Shown here: piece by piece, positions 45,747 through 53,863 of the stretch
Layout of the letters: every line of letters starts with the position of its first letter
How positions within the stretch are numbered: position 1 is the first letter of the stretch
DNA from: Streptomyces humidus
Lineage (GTDB): Bacteria; Actinomycetota; Actinomycetes; Streptomycetales; Streptomycetaceae
Length of the DNA: 64,000 nucleotides
Direction of reading: 5' to 3'
NCBI RefSeq assembly: GCF_014649655.1
Contig: NZ_BMTL01000032.1
Coordinates: 51,366 to 115,365 of the forward strand
Translations under genes and position numbers: made by a program
The notes under the pieces: generated by a model
Database searches by the model: none
The model's input: only the letters and a program-made list of their open reading frames with translations
What the model was told of the DNA's origin: nothing

Positions 45747-47249
45747 TCAGAAGCGCCCGGCGCAGCGGCAGAAGTCCTCCACCGCGTCGGCGACGTCCTC
45801 GGGCAGGTAGCAGCCCCGGTCGGCCAGCAGCCGTGCCCGCTCGCCGGCCAGCCGCCGCAGCCGCTGCGGGCTGGTGTAGCGCCGTGCCAGTTCCGCCGGT
45901 CCGAAGGGCTCGCGGTGCCAGGTCCCGATGGTCGTCGGCCCGTCGGACGCGCGCAGGGAACGGGCGACGGGCAGGTCGGCCTCCAGATGGCGCATGCCGC
46001 CCAGGGCATACCCGTCCGCGTCCCTCAGCGCGTATGTCCCGGCGTGGTCGAGCCCGTCCGGGTCGAGCCGGCTGCCGGGGCGGGCCATGACGGCGATCGG
46101 ATCGATCCGGGGCGCCGCCACACCGTCCGCCCAGCGCAGCAGGTTCTCCACGGCGGCCGCGAGGAGGTACACGGAGGACCCGTGCCGCAGCGGGGCCGCC
46201 GCCTCGACGTCCTCGGGCGCCTCGGCGTCACCGGAGGGGGCGGCGGCTCGGTTCCCGTCTGCGTGACCGTGCGCGTGACTCTGCGCGTGATCGGCGGCAC
46301 GCAGCGAGTCGTCGAGCAGTCCGGACTCGTGACCGCGCCCCGGCACCTGGTAACAGCGGTAGAGGTCGCCGGGGACGTCACTGTCGGGGCGCTGGTGCCA
46401 CAGGTGATGGAGCGCCTCGTCCTCGCTCATCAGCTCCATGACCGGGACCCGCGAACCGCGTACGGTCCTGCGGGCGTCGTCCATCGGCAGCTGCTCGAGC
46501 CGCCCTCCCACGGGCCGCAGATCGGCGTCGAAGTCCATCTCGCCGTGCCGGTCCACGTTGACGTAGCCCATCGGACCGAAGCCGCCGCTGGACACCCCGA
46601 TGAGGAAGGCGTCCACCACCGTGCGGCCCCTCTCGGCGCAGTGCAGCTCGTGCAGCCCCTCGGAGAGATAGGTCCGCAGGAACGAGCCGGACTGCGACCA
46701 GCCGGTCGCCAGGATCCGGGCCGGCTCGCGCAGGCCGGGCAGGAGGCCGCCGCCGTGCGGTGACCGCAGCGTCGCCGCGAGGGAGCCGAGCAGGTCCCAC
46801 ACGGCCCCGTCGTGCGGGAGCGACAGGTCGCCGTACCGCTCCGGCGCCATCCGGCGCAACGCCTCGACCGTGACGTTCTTGCACGTCATGCCGACGTAGG
46901 CGTCGCCACGTCGGATCAGGTGGCCGGCCAGGTCCGGCCAGTACATGGGGAAGTCGTGGCCCGTCGACGGATTGAGCAGCTCGACGTGCACGCGACCGCT
47001 GAAGGCCTCGTCGGTCACCGGCCGCACCACCAGCACCCGCGTGGTGCAGTGGGCCGTGCCGGTGGTCGCCGGAGGCCGGGCCGCTCCGTCGGCGTACAGG
47101 CGGGCGACGCCGGAGACCGCGTACTCGAACACGTCGTATCCGTGGTCGCCGAGCCGGTCGTGCGGTGCGACGGGCCAGCGCGCCGGGGACAGGAAGGCGG
47201 CGTCGCGGGCCCCGTCCAGCGGGACCGCCCGCAGCGTGCTCAACGGCAT
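45747..47249 (-). CDS. Alpha/beta hydrolase domain protein (Abhydrolase_10 type)
   Basis: 500 residues. Nucleophile elbow in ILATGWSQSGSFLRTYL; VPVMELMSEDEA marks the acid strand; GRGHESGL or a nearby His completes the triad. No signal peptide. The insert HAQSHAHGHADGN is unusual (His-rich). The family hydrolyses carboxyl esters. ATG at 47249, 4 bp after the dioxygenase stop, so the two are co-transcribed. Likely opens an ester in the substrate or a side product. Confidence 0.8.
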   Translation of the reverse strand: MPLSTLRAVPLDGARDAAFLSPARWPVAPHDRLGDHGYDVFEYAVSGVARLYADGAARPPATTGTAHCTTRVLVVRPVTDEAFSGRVHVELLNPSTGHDFPMYWPDLAGHLIRRGDAYVGMTCKNVTVEALRRMAPERYGDLSLPHDGAVWDLLGSLAATLRSPHGGGLLPGLREPARILATGWSQSGSFLRTYLSEGLHELHCAERGRTVVDAFLIGVSSGGFGPMGYVNVDRHGEMDFDADLRPVGGRLEQLPMDDARRTVRGSRVPVMELMSEDEALHHLWHQRPDSDVPGDLYRCYQVPGRGHESGLLDDSLRAADHAQSHAHGHADGNRAAAPSGDAEAPEDVEAAAPLRHGSSVYLLAAAVENLLRWADGVAAPRIDPIAVMARPGSRLDPDGLDHAGTYALRDADGYALGGMRHLEADLPVARSLRASDGPTTIGTWHREPFGPAELARRYTSPQRLRRLAGERARLLADRGCYLPEDVADAVEDFCRCAGRF

Positions 47250-47253
47250 GGTG

Positions 47254-48726
47254 TCACTCCTCACTGCCGGCGCGGGGGCGGGCGATGTCCTCGCTGTCCA
47301 GCCAGGTTCCGTGCAGGCCGTTCCGCAGCCGGAGGGGCAGGCGGACGGTGGCGAGAGGCTCGCCGTCCACGTTCTCCGCGTCCAGGATCAGCAGGTCCGA
47401 CCGCATCTCCGCATACCGGTTGACCAGGGCCATGATGTAGCCCTCGCCCTCGCCTGCGGCGCCCCGGCGCGGAACGAACAGCGGTTCCTGGGTGGCGGAC
47501 GTGTCGCCCACGTAGTGGGTGGCCGTCGTCCCGGTGGCGAGGTCCACCCTGCCGATCAGATCGAACCGCATGCCGCTGGCGCTCGCCGGCATGGTGGGGT
47601 CCGGGACACCGCTCTGCATGCTCATGTACCCGTACCGGTACGAACGGGTCGCGCGTCGCTCGTCGATGCGGGGGAACTCTCCCGGCACGTCCGACAGCCG
47701 TGTCTGGGTGAAGTCGTCGGTCGCGCGCCGCAGGTCGAGCGTCCAGCGGGACATGTACGGTGTCGCGGCCTCGGGGTCGAACGGGGCTCCGTTGATCTCG
47801 GGGAAGAACGGGAAGACGACGCTGTCGCCGACCGACATGTCGATGTGGATGCGGCCGTCCTCCTCGAAGGCGTTCATGGTGTGCGAGGCGAAGCGCGGAT
47901 CCCCCACGAACCACCGCACGTCCGCAGTGGGATCCCGGCGCGGCAGCACTCCCAGGTAGACCGGCTGCGACGGGTCCCACGCGAAGTGGGGCAGGCCGTC
48001 CTTGAGCCGCTGGAGGTCGCTGACGAGCGGCACGACGGGAAACACCACGTGGTTCTCGGTCACCGCGAAGTCGTGGACCATGCTGCTGTAGGGCGCGGTC
48101 AGCCACCGTTCGAAGACGACCTTCCCGTCCGCGTCGGCCTCGTAGTACGCGATGTCCGCGGTCGTCTCCCCCTTGGCCGCGTAGCCGAAGAAGACCAGCG
48201 TGCCGGTGTCGGCGTCCACCTTCGGGTGCGCCGTCGCCGTGGCGCTCGTCAGCGCGCCCTCGTAGTCCCAGGGGCCGATGGTCCTCAGGGTCAGCGGGTC
48301 GATCTCGACGGGGTGACTGTCCTCCTTCAGCGCCAGCATGCGGCCCGCGTGCCACAACAGGTTGGTGTTCGCCGTGCCGCGGCTGAGCCCGCGCACCCTC
48401 GGATCGTCCGTGAAGGGGTTGCGGTACGCCCCGAACAGCGCGCGTCCCGCCTCACGCTCGGCCAGGAACTTCGGTGTGCGGACCCACCGGCACGTGAAGT
48501 CGACCCGGCCGTCCTCGAAGCGGAACACGCTGACCATGCCGTCGCCGTTGAGGAAGATGTCGTCGCCGAGCAACGGGGGGAACTGCGGGTCGGGCCCGAC
48601 GCGGTAGTAGGCGCCGTCGAGATCGGCAGGGACTTCGCCCTGCACCACCTCCAGGTCGCGGATGTCGGCTTCGAAGCGCCCGGGGGCCTGGAAGCCGCGG
48701 AACGTGGGAACGTCGGGGAATTTCAT
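47254..48726 (-). CDS. Carotenoid oxygenase family (lignostilbene dioxygenase-type) enzyme
   Basis: 490 residues, a seven-blade propeller. Four iron-binding His: TAHPKVD, MVHDFAVTENH, ASHTMNAFE, and GLHGTW near the C-terminus, all present. These non-haem iron enzymes cleave carbon-carbon double bonds with O2 to give two carbonyls. Neighbouring aldehyde dehydrogenases favour stilbene- or isoeugenol-type substrates; no carotenoid genes are near. ATG at 48726. Divergent from the amidohydrolase_2 gene across site D. Confidence 0.9.
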   Translation of the reverse strand: MKFPDVPTFRGFQAPGRFEADIRDLEVVQGEVPADLDGAYYRVGPDPQFPPLLGDDIFLNGDGMVSVFRFEDGRVDFTCRWVRTPKFLAEREAGRALFGAYRNPFTDDPRVRGLSRGTANTNLLWHAGRMLALKEDSHPVEIDPLTLRTIGPWDYEGALTSATATAHPKVDADTGTLVFFGYAAKGETTADIAYYEADADGKVVFERWLTAPYSSMVHDFAVTENHVVFPVVPLVSDLQRLKDGLPHFAWDPSQPVYLGVLPRRDPTADVRWFVGDPRFASHTMNAFEEDGRIHIDMSVGDSVVFPFFPEINGAPFDPEAATPYMSRWTLDLRRATDDFTQTRLSDVPGEFPRIDERRATRSYRYGYMSMQSGVPDPTMPASASGMRFDLIGRVDLATGTTATHYVGDTSATQEPLFVPRRGAAGEGEGYIMALVNRYAEMRSDLLILDAENVDGEPLATVRLPLRLRNGLHGTWLDSEDIARPRAGSEE

Positions 48727-48801
48727 CGTCTCCGTCCTTCGGGTGACTGCGACCGCACCCTAGGCACGCGCCGGAGAGCCCCCGCCGGTCTTCCACCGCC
48801 G

Positions 48802-48816
48802 TTCCGCAGACCAGAA
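48802..48816. promoter_or_regulatory. Candidate IclR operator, site D
   Basis: TTCCGCAGACCAGAA: TTCYGC-N3-GCRGAA with one mismatch. It lies between the divergent dioxygenase and amidohydrolase_2 genes, 76 bp and 154 bp from their starts. Confidence 0.6.
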
Positions 48817-48969
48817 AGCCGCGCGTGCCCGAACAGCCGGAACCCGGGCCTGTGGCTGGATACGCGGCAGCAGCAAGAGGCACAGCGTTCGTCACCGGCC
48901 GCCCTCACGGGCACGGCCCGGACACCGTGTGACATGCCAGCACCCGGACCTCACCCACACAGGAGAGAC

Positions 48970-50055
48970 GTGTCCAGTTCCTCGCCCTCGGCACCCTCAC
49001 AGCCCTCGGACGGCAGCCACCTGCGGATCGCGACGGAGGAGGCGTACGCGCCCCGAGCCGTGATCGACGAATACCGTCGGCTGCTCGACACCGACGGAGG
49101 CGACGCGGGGTTCCGCAGCCTGTGGAGCTACTACCTGCTCAACCGGACCGCGCACACCGACCTCTTCCGCTCGCGGATCACCGACCTCGGCGACCGCCGG
49201 CTCTCCGACATGGCGGACCTGGGGATCGATCACCAGGTGCTCTCGCTCGTCACTCCGGGCGTGGAACTGTTCGAGCTTCCGCTGGCGCGGGAACTCGCCG
49301 CCCTGACCAACGAGAACATCGCGCAGGCGTGCCGGCAGCACCCGGCGCAGTTCAGCGGTCTCGCCGCCGTCGCCCTGCAGGACGTCGGGTTCTCCGTGCG
49401 AGAGCTCCGCCGGGCAGTCCGGGAGCTCGGGCTGAAAGGCGTGATCGTCAACTCGCACACGCGGGGCGAGTACCTGGACGCGCCGAAGTTCGAGGAGTTC
49501 TGGGCGACCGCCGCGGAACTCGACGTGCCGGTGTATCTGCACCCCAACACCCCGAGCGACCCGCTGATCGGCCCGCTGCTGGACTCCGGCCTCGACGGGG
49601 CGATCTTCGGCTTCGGGGTGGAGACCGGCATGCACCTGATCCGGATCATCTTCTCGGGGGTGTTCGACCGCCATCCGAACCTGCGTCTGGTGGTGGGCCA
49701 TCTCGGCGAGGCGCTGCCGTTCTGGGCCTCCCGGATCGACCACTTCCACGACGTCCAGGACAGGACCGGACGCTACCCCTGGCGTCCGTCCCTGAAGCAG
49801 CCGCCGAGCCACTACCTGCGCACCAACATCTGGCTGACCACGAGCGGCATGGCCTGCGAACCGGCGATCATGTTCGCCCGCCAGGTGGTCGGCGCCGACC
49901 GGGTCCTCTACGCCATGGACTACCCGTTCCAGGTCTCCGCCGACGAGGTCGAGGTGCACGAGCGGCTGCCCGTCACGGACGCCGAGAAGCGGACCCTGTT
50001 CGAGACCGCCGCCCGGGGCGTGTTCGGGCTGCGGCCGGATCCGCGTCGTCCATGA
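48970..50055 (+). CDS. Amidohydrolase_2 family (gamma-resorcylate/ACMSD-type decarboxylase-like) enzyme
   Basis: 361 residues. ATEEAY near residue 22 replaces the HxH strand, as in gamma-resorcylate decarboxylases (E-rich first strand). Metal/base residues follow: YLHPNTP (His), GHLGE (His) and MDYPF (Asp). The family decarboxylates hydroxybenzoates such as 5-carboxyvanillate and 2,6-dihydroxybenzoate without a cofactor other than the metal. GTG at 48970 with AGGAGA upstream. Fits removal of a carboxyl group made by the aldehyde dehydrogenases. Confidence 0.87.
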   Translation: MSSSSPSAPSQPSDGSHLRIATEEAYAPRAVIDEYRRLLDTDGGDAGFRSLWSYYLLNRTAHTDLFRSRITDLGDRRLSDMADLGIDHQVLSLVTPGVELFELPLARELAALTNENIAQACRQHPAQFSGLAAVALQDVGFSVRELRRAVRELGLKGVIVNSHTRGEYLDAPKFEEFWATAAELDVPVYLHPNTPSDPLIGPLLDSGLDGAIFGFGVETGMHLIRIIFSGVFDRHPNLRLVVGHLGEALPFWASRIDHFHDVQDRTGRYPWRPSLKQPPSHYLRTNIWLTTSGMACEPAIMFARQVVGADRVLYAMDYPFQVSADEVEVHERLPVTDAEKRTLFETAARGVFGLRPDPRRP

Positions 50056-50058
50056 CGA

Positions 50059-50130
50059 CCCCCGAGGGGCTCCCGAGAGGCTCTCGGGGGCTGAAGGGGG
50101 CTGAAGGGGGCTGAAGGGGGGTGAAGGGGG
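50059..50130. terminator. Hairpin terminator with a 10-bp tandem repeat
   Basis: CCCCCGAG (50059-50066) pairs with CTCGGGGG (50083-50090), with a second nested stem ccgagag/ctctcgg. It follows the amidohydrolase_2 stop by a few bases. Directly after it a 10-bp unit (ctgaaggggg) is repeated four times at 50091-50130, the last with one change. Confidence 0.7.
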
Positions 50131-50182
50131 CTGTCGAAGGAGGGCTGGTCGGGGGGCGTCCCCGCAGCGCGACCGACGGCGT

Positions 50183-52363
50183 CTACGCGGATGCCGTGGG
50201 CCTCGCGTCCGTCATGCCCAGGCGCGCCTGCTCCTCCTCGACGATCCGGCGGGCCAGCTCCGTGTCCGAGACGTCGATCGCGTCCGGGGTGGCCTCGGCG
50301 ACGGCGCTGCGGCGGGCGTAGGCGTCGAACAGGCGGGTCTTCTCCTCCAGCATCCTCACCATGCGCTCGTCCACTCCCCCGGTGGCGAGAAGACGATGCA
50401 CGTGAACCGACCTGACCTGGCCCATGCGGTGGGCCCGGGCCACTGCCTGGTGTTCGATGGTCGGCTTGATCTGCGGCTCACAGATGACGACGACGGAGGC
50501 GGCCTGCATGTTCAGGCCGACGCCGGCCGCCTGGATCTGGGCCAGGAGCACCGCCGGTCCCGGGATCCCGCCGAAGTCGTCGACGATCTGCTGCCGCCGT
50601 CCGGCCGGGACGCTGCCGGTGAGCGGACCGAGCACCGGGGCGCCGGCGGCGGGATCCGCGGCGAGCGCCGCCCTCACCACGCCCAGGACGTCCTTGAAGT
50701 TGGAGAAGACCACCGTCTTCTGCCCGTTCTCGGCGGCCTCCTGAACGATCTCGCGGAGCCGGTCCAGCTTGGCCGACTTCTCGGGGCGCAGGTACGCGGC
50801 CCTGCGCATCGCCATGAAGTTGCCCGCGCGGACGGCTTCGCGGTACGCCTCCTCGTCCGACGCGCTCAACTCCTCCCACTCGTCGGTCTGCTGAAGACTC
50901 GGGAGTTCCGTCAGCACGTCTTCCTGGTTGCGCCTCAGGTAGACCGGGGCGACGGCCTTGCGGAAGGCGACCGATCCCGCCAGGGCGTCCCGCTCGCCGA
51001 GGGAGTCCGCCACCCCCGCGTCGAGCATCTGGACCAGGTTGCGGAACTCCACGACCCGGTTCTCCATCGGGGTCCCGGTCATGAAGAGGCCGCGCTCACA
51101 CCGCTCGGTCCACAGGGCGACCGTCTGCGACCGCTTGGTCTTCGGGTTCTTCACGGAGTGCGCCTCGTCGACGACGAGCAGTCCGATCTCCCCGCCGCCC
51201 GGCGCCGGGAATCCGCGCAGTGCGTCGAACGTGGTCACCGCGACCCCGCCCCGCCCCTTCCAGTCGGCGAACGCGTGGTGCCGGTCGGGGCCGTGGAGCA
51301 CCGTGACGCGAAGGGCACTGCGGGCCTCGATCTCCCGGGTCCAGTTCACGAGAACGCTCGCCGGGCAGACGACCATGAAATGGCTCTGCCCCTCGGCGGC
51401 CAGGTGTGCCAGCACGGCGATCGCCTGGATGGTCTTCCCGAGACCCATCTCGTCGCCGAGTATCACCTTGCGCTGCGCGAGGACGAACCGCGCGCCGAAC
51501 GCCTGGTAGCCGCGCAGGGAGACCCGCCGGTGCGTGTCGTCGAGCTGTTGTGTCCGTACCCGCTCGGCGATCTCCTCCGGCAGGAACCCCTCGGCGGCCG
51601 CCGCGTCCGGCAGCCGCCCGGAGATCTCGGCGAGCAGGCTGTAGTACTCCGCGGAGCGGAGTTCGAAGTCCACCCAGGCCGCGACGTCGGACGAGGAACC
51701 GCGCAGTAGGTCCACCGAGGCCTGTGCGAACAGTTCAGGCAGGCCGGCCTGCTCCGCCTCGTCCACCAGTGAGCGGATCTCGGCGGCCGCCGCCAGCGCA
51801 CGGGCCTTCTTCTCCTGGCCGGCAAGGAGCATCCTGAAACGCCCCGCGGCGGGTCTGGCGTCGGCCAGCAACGGGGCGAGCCGTTCCGACAGGGCTGCGG
51901 CCCGGTCCACCGCGCGGCGGGCGTCGGGCCCGGCTTCCACCAGCACGTGCAGCGCCATGACGAGCGCGGTGGTGCTCGGCTCCGGCCGGTCCATGTCGAT
52001 GTGGACGGCCACCGTCTCGTGCACCGCTTCGGACAGCCGGTTGGCGGCGGCAAGGATCTGGTCGACGGTGCGCTGCCCGACGCCGGGTATCTGCCGCAGC
52101 CGGTAGGGGCCCGCTTCGAGAACACGGCCCACCGTGGCCAGGCCGCTCTTCTCGACGCTCCCCAGCCGCAGGCGTCCTTCGGTGACGTCCTGCAGCCGGG
52201 CGACGGGGATGGCGTCGAGCTCCCGCGTGACCGCGGCGGAGTGAATCGGCTCGAGCGCCGCCCGCACCGCCTCGACCGCCCTGCCGTGGTCACCGGCCAC
52301 TGCCTGCGCCGCCTCGTACAGCCGCGCTCCCCTCGCGACCGTGTCCCGCTCGCCACGACCCAC
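50183..52363 (-). CDS. SNF2-family DNA helicase/ATPase
   Basis: About 726 residues. A helix-hairpin-helix segment (PGVGQRTVDQILAAANR) lies at about 95-115. SNF2 ATPase motifs: I GDEMGLGKTIQ, II VVDEAHSVKN, III MTGTPMEN, and C-terminal VI QAVARAHRMGQ. These proteins move along or remodel DNA, in bacteria often in repair. The GTG at 52363 has AAGGGCGG upstream; the frame is open 28 codons further. It lies next to the island but ends in normal chromosomal context. Confidence 0.85.
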   Translation of the reverse strand: MGRGERDTVARGARLYEAAQAVAGDHGRAVEAVRAALEPIHSAAVTRELDAIPVARLQDVTEGRLRLGSVEKSGLATVGRVLEAGPYRLRQIPGVGQRTVDQILAAANRLSEAVHETVAVHIDMDRPEPSTTALVMALHVLVEAGPDARRAVDRAAALSERLAPLLADARPAAGRFRMLLAGQEKKARALAAAAEIRSLVDEAEQAGLPELFAQASVDLLRGSSSDVAAWVDFELRSAEYYSLLAEISGRLPDAAAAEGFLPEEIAERVRTQQLDDTHRRVSLRGYQAFGARFVLAQRKVILGDEMGLGKTIQAIAVLAHLAAEGQSHFMVVCPASVLVNWTREIEARSALRVTVLHGPDRHHAFADWKGRGGVAVTTFDALRGFPAPGGGEIGLLVVDEAHSVKNPKTKRSQTVALWTERCERGLFMTGTPMENRVVEFRNLVQMLDAGVADSLGERDALAGSVAFRKAVAPVYLRRNQEDVLTELPSLQQTDEWEELSASDEEAYREAVRAGNFMAMRRAAYLRPEKSAKLDRLREIVQEAAENGQKTVVFSNFKDVLGVVRAALAADPAAGAPVLGPLTGSVPAGRRQQIVDDFGGIPGPAVLLAQIQAAGVGLNMQAASVVVICEPQIKPTIEHQAVARAHRMGQVRSVHVHRLLATGGVDERMVRMLEEKTRLFDAYARRSAVAEATPDAIDVSDTELARRIVEEEQARLGMTDARPTASA

Positions 52364-52831
52364 GCGCCCCGCCCTTCTCTCACCGTCCCCGCATCCTCCC
52401 ACCCCCCGCTCCGTACCCGGCCGGGACGCCCGCCCGGGTCCGGACAAGATGCCGATGCCCCGTCGGAGGAGGGCGCCTGACCAGTACTTCCGCAGGTCAG
52501 AGGTCCTCTGCGGGCGATCTCCCGGATGCGGGAGAAGTCGGCGCGAATCCGTCGGACCCGCAGGAGCCGTTCACCACCCCTCGACGCCGCCTTCGCCGTC
52601 ATCGCCCGCGACGCACTCCGACCGGTCACCGTCCTCACGTCCGACTCCGGGGATCTGACACTCCCGTGCGGCCCTGACGCGGAAGTCATCAAGGCATCAA
52701 GGTCTGAGGCGGTGCCACTGCCCGCCGACCAGATCTGCCACTGCACCTCGTCACGGGCGTCGACGCCCCGCGGCGACATGCTCAGCCCGACCCGCCGACA
52801 AGCGGGTCGGGCGCAGTCCCTTGACGAGGCG
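52364..52831. other. Intergenic region with a likely PIN-domain remnant
   Basis: No intact gene. At 52583-52696 (plus strand) the reading frame gives LDAAFAVIARDALRPVTVLT followed by SDSGDLTLPCGPDAEVIKA, which resembles the C-terminal strand and helix of PIN (VapC-type) toxins. No start or N-terminal acidic residues are found, so it is at best a fragment. Confidence 0.4.
52583..52696 (+). pseudogene. PIN-domain (VapC-like) toxin fragment
   Basis: About 38 codons matching only the end of a PIN domain (VLTSDSGDLTLPCG). The N-terminal two thirds with the metal-binding Asp residues are absent. It sits just before the island, where toxin-antitoxin genes are common. Weak call from a short stretch. 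Confidence 0.35.
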
Positions 52832-52847
52832 TCAGAAGTTGAACCGG
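52832..52847. repeat. Att-like sequence, degenerate
   Basis: TCAGAAGTTGAACCGG. Differs at two of 16 positions from the left att of the main element (TCAGACGTTGAAGCGG at 53656-53671). Confidence 0.4.
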
Positions 52848-52898
52848 CAGGCCGAATGCAGAGCTGTCACCTGAGGAAACACACTCTTTGAAGATCGC

Positions 52899-52918
52899 AT
52901 CCAGCACAGATCCAGCAC
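52899..52918. repeat. ATCCAGCAC pair, 11-bp spacing
   Basis: ATCCAGCAC at 52899-52907 and 52910-52918. The same 11-bp spaced pair is found at 53545-53564, and one copy near the right att at 61789. Arm-type binding sites of a tyrosine integrase are a possible explanation. Confidence 0.45.
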
Positions 52919-52956
52919 AGTGGCGGTTCACCCGGCATCTCCGGGCGATGGTGAGC

Positions 52957-52990
52957 CTTTGTGTACACATGAGACACCCGGTACGCTTGG
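52957..52990 (+). promoter_or_regulatory. Promoter and operator of the toxin-antitoxin operon
   Basis: Palindrome TGTGTACACA at 52960-52969 overlaps a possible -35 (TTTGTG, 52958-52963); TACGCT at 52982-52987 is a fair -10, 18 bp away. The antitoxin ATG is at 52995, so the mRNA may be leaderless. RelB-type antitoxins repress by binding such palindromes. Confidence 0.5.
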
Positions 52991-52994
52991 GCAC

Positions 52995-53264
52995 ATGACG
53001 CAGTCGCTGCCCGTAGAGTCCATCCGCGATGTCCGGGCACACCTGGCCGAGGTCGTGGAACGAGCCGACCGTGACGACGTACCCACGGTGATCACGCGCC
53101 GAGGCAAGGAGGTGGCTGCCGTGGTGTCCATCGACGTGCTCCGGAAATACCAGGAGTGGGAAGAGCGCGAGATCAACCGGATCATCGACGAGCGCATGGC
53201 CGACCCAGCACCCGGCATCCCGATCGAGGACATCATGAGGGAGACGCTGGCGCGCAGTGAGTGA
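52995..53264 (+). CDS. Phd/YefM (RelB-like) antitoxin
   Basis: 89 residues. N-terminal Phd/YefM DNA-binding fold (ESIRDVRAHLAEVVERADRD, PTVITRRGKEVAAVVSID) and a helical C-terminus that wraps the toxin (EWEEREINRIIDERMADPAP). It neutralises the toxin encoded next and represses the operon. Its 3' end overlaps the toxin start by 8 bp. Confidence 0.9.
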   Translation: MTQSLPVESIRDVRAHLAEVVERADRDDVPTVITRRGKEVAAVVSIDVLRKYQEWEEREINRIIDERMADPAPGIPIEDIMRETLARSE

Positions 53265-53520
53265 GTACCGCACCGTCTTCCGGCCCGAGGCTCAGGCCGA
53301 ACTCCGCAAGGTCCCGCGAGACATGGCCCTCCGCATCCTGGCCAAGTTGACCGAGCTGGAGAGTGACCCTCTGGGGTTCAACACCACCGCCCTCGTCTCC
53401 CAACCCGACCGCCGCCGCCTACGCGTGGGCGACTACCGCGTGATCTACACGATCGACAACGGCGAGCTGGTGGTGTGGGTCGTGCACATCGGGCATCGCT
53501 CCACCGTGTACCACACCTGA
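53257..53520 (+). CDS. relE: RelE/ParE-family toxin
   Basis: 87 residues. RelE fold: YRTVFRPEAQAELRKVPRDM at the start, GDYRVIYTIDNGELVVWVVH then IGHRSTVYHT at the end. Basic residues (RRRLRVGDYR) fit ribosome-dependent mRNA cleavage. GTG start overlapping the antitoxin gene. The pair lies just outside the left att of the main element and may be an addiction module. Confidence 0.9.
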   Translation: MSEYRTVFRPEAQAELRKVPRDMALRILAKLTELESDPLGFNTTALVSQPDRRRLRVGDYRVIYTIDNGELVVWVVHIGHRSTVYHT

Positions 53521-53544
53521 CTACGCCTGACGTCGAGTCAGAAG

Positions 53545-53564
53545 ATCCAGCACCGATCCAGCAC
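53545..53564. repeat. ATCCAGCAC pair, 11-bp spacing (second)
   Basis: ATCCAGCAC at 53545-53553 and 53556-53564, the same arrangement as at 52899. It lies 92-112 bp left of the att core at 53656. Beyond it, at 53623-53640, a perfect hairpin CCACGTTG-AG-CAACGTGG precedes the core. Confidence 0.45.
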
Positions 53565-53655
53565 GGGATGGACGAAGGGGCCGGCCTCTCGCGAGCCCGA
53601 CCCCTCCTGAACTGTATGTTTGCCACGTTGAGCAACGTGGTGTTACGTGATCTGC

Positions 53656-53671
53656 TCAGACGTTGAAGCGG
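53656..53671. repeat. Left attachment site of the island (attL)
   Basis: TCAGACGTTGAAGCGG. Its last 14 bases, AGACGTTGAAGCGG (53658-53671), are identical to the 3' end of ychF at 61876-61889. Confidence 0.75.
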
Positions 53672-53690
53672 GATTGCCTGCGGACCGATC

Positions 53691-53707
53691 CTGACCTGCG
53701 GCGGAGC
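53691..53707. repeat. Left terminal inverted repeat
   Basis: CTGACCTGCGGCGGAGC, the exact reverse complement of 61837-61853. It begins 20 bases inside the left att core. Confidence 0.7.
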
Positions 53708-53779
53708 CCCCTCCGGGGCTCTGACCTGGGATTTTATCGTTGGCGCGCGTTGGCTCCCGACAGCCATTTACGGGTGTCC

Positions 53780-53798
53780 TGCGGACTGGCTGCGGACT
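53780..53798. repeat. TGCGGACT pair, 11-bp spacing
   Basis: TGCGGACT at 53780-53787 and 53791-53798; a matching copy at 61800-61807 near the right end. Candidate arm-type sites. Confidence 0.4.
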
Positions 53799-53863
53799 GG
53801 CCAGGGGTGCCGTGGCAGAGAAATCCATGGCACGCTGGCGGGACCTGCAAGGAGACTGCGCAG

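Larger units (their letters stand above)
52832..53657. mobile_element. Putative small tandem integrated segment carrying a RelBE pair
   Basis: About 0.8 kb between an att-like sequence at 52832-52847 (14 of 16 bases like the left att of the main element) and the main element's left att at 53656. Paired ATCCAGCAC motifs lie inside both ends. It contains only the toxin-antitoxin pair and no integrase, so it would be a remnant or satellite. The boundary is inference. Confidence 0.35.

Noticed and set aside
47254..48726. Carotenoid oxygenase as part of carotenoid or retinal metabolism
   Set aside because: No crt or lyc genes in the window; neighbours are aldehyde dehydrogenases, hydrolases and an importer, which fit aromatic catabolism better.
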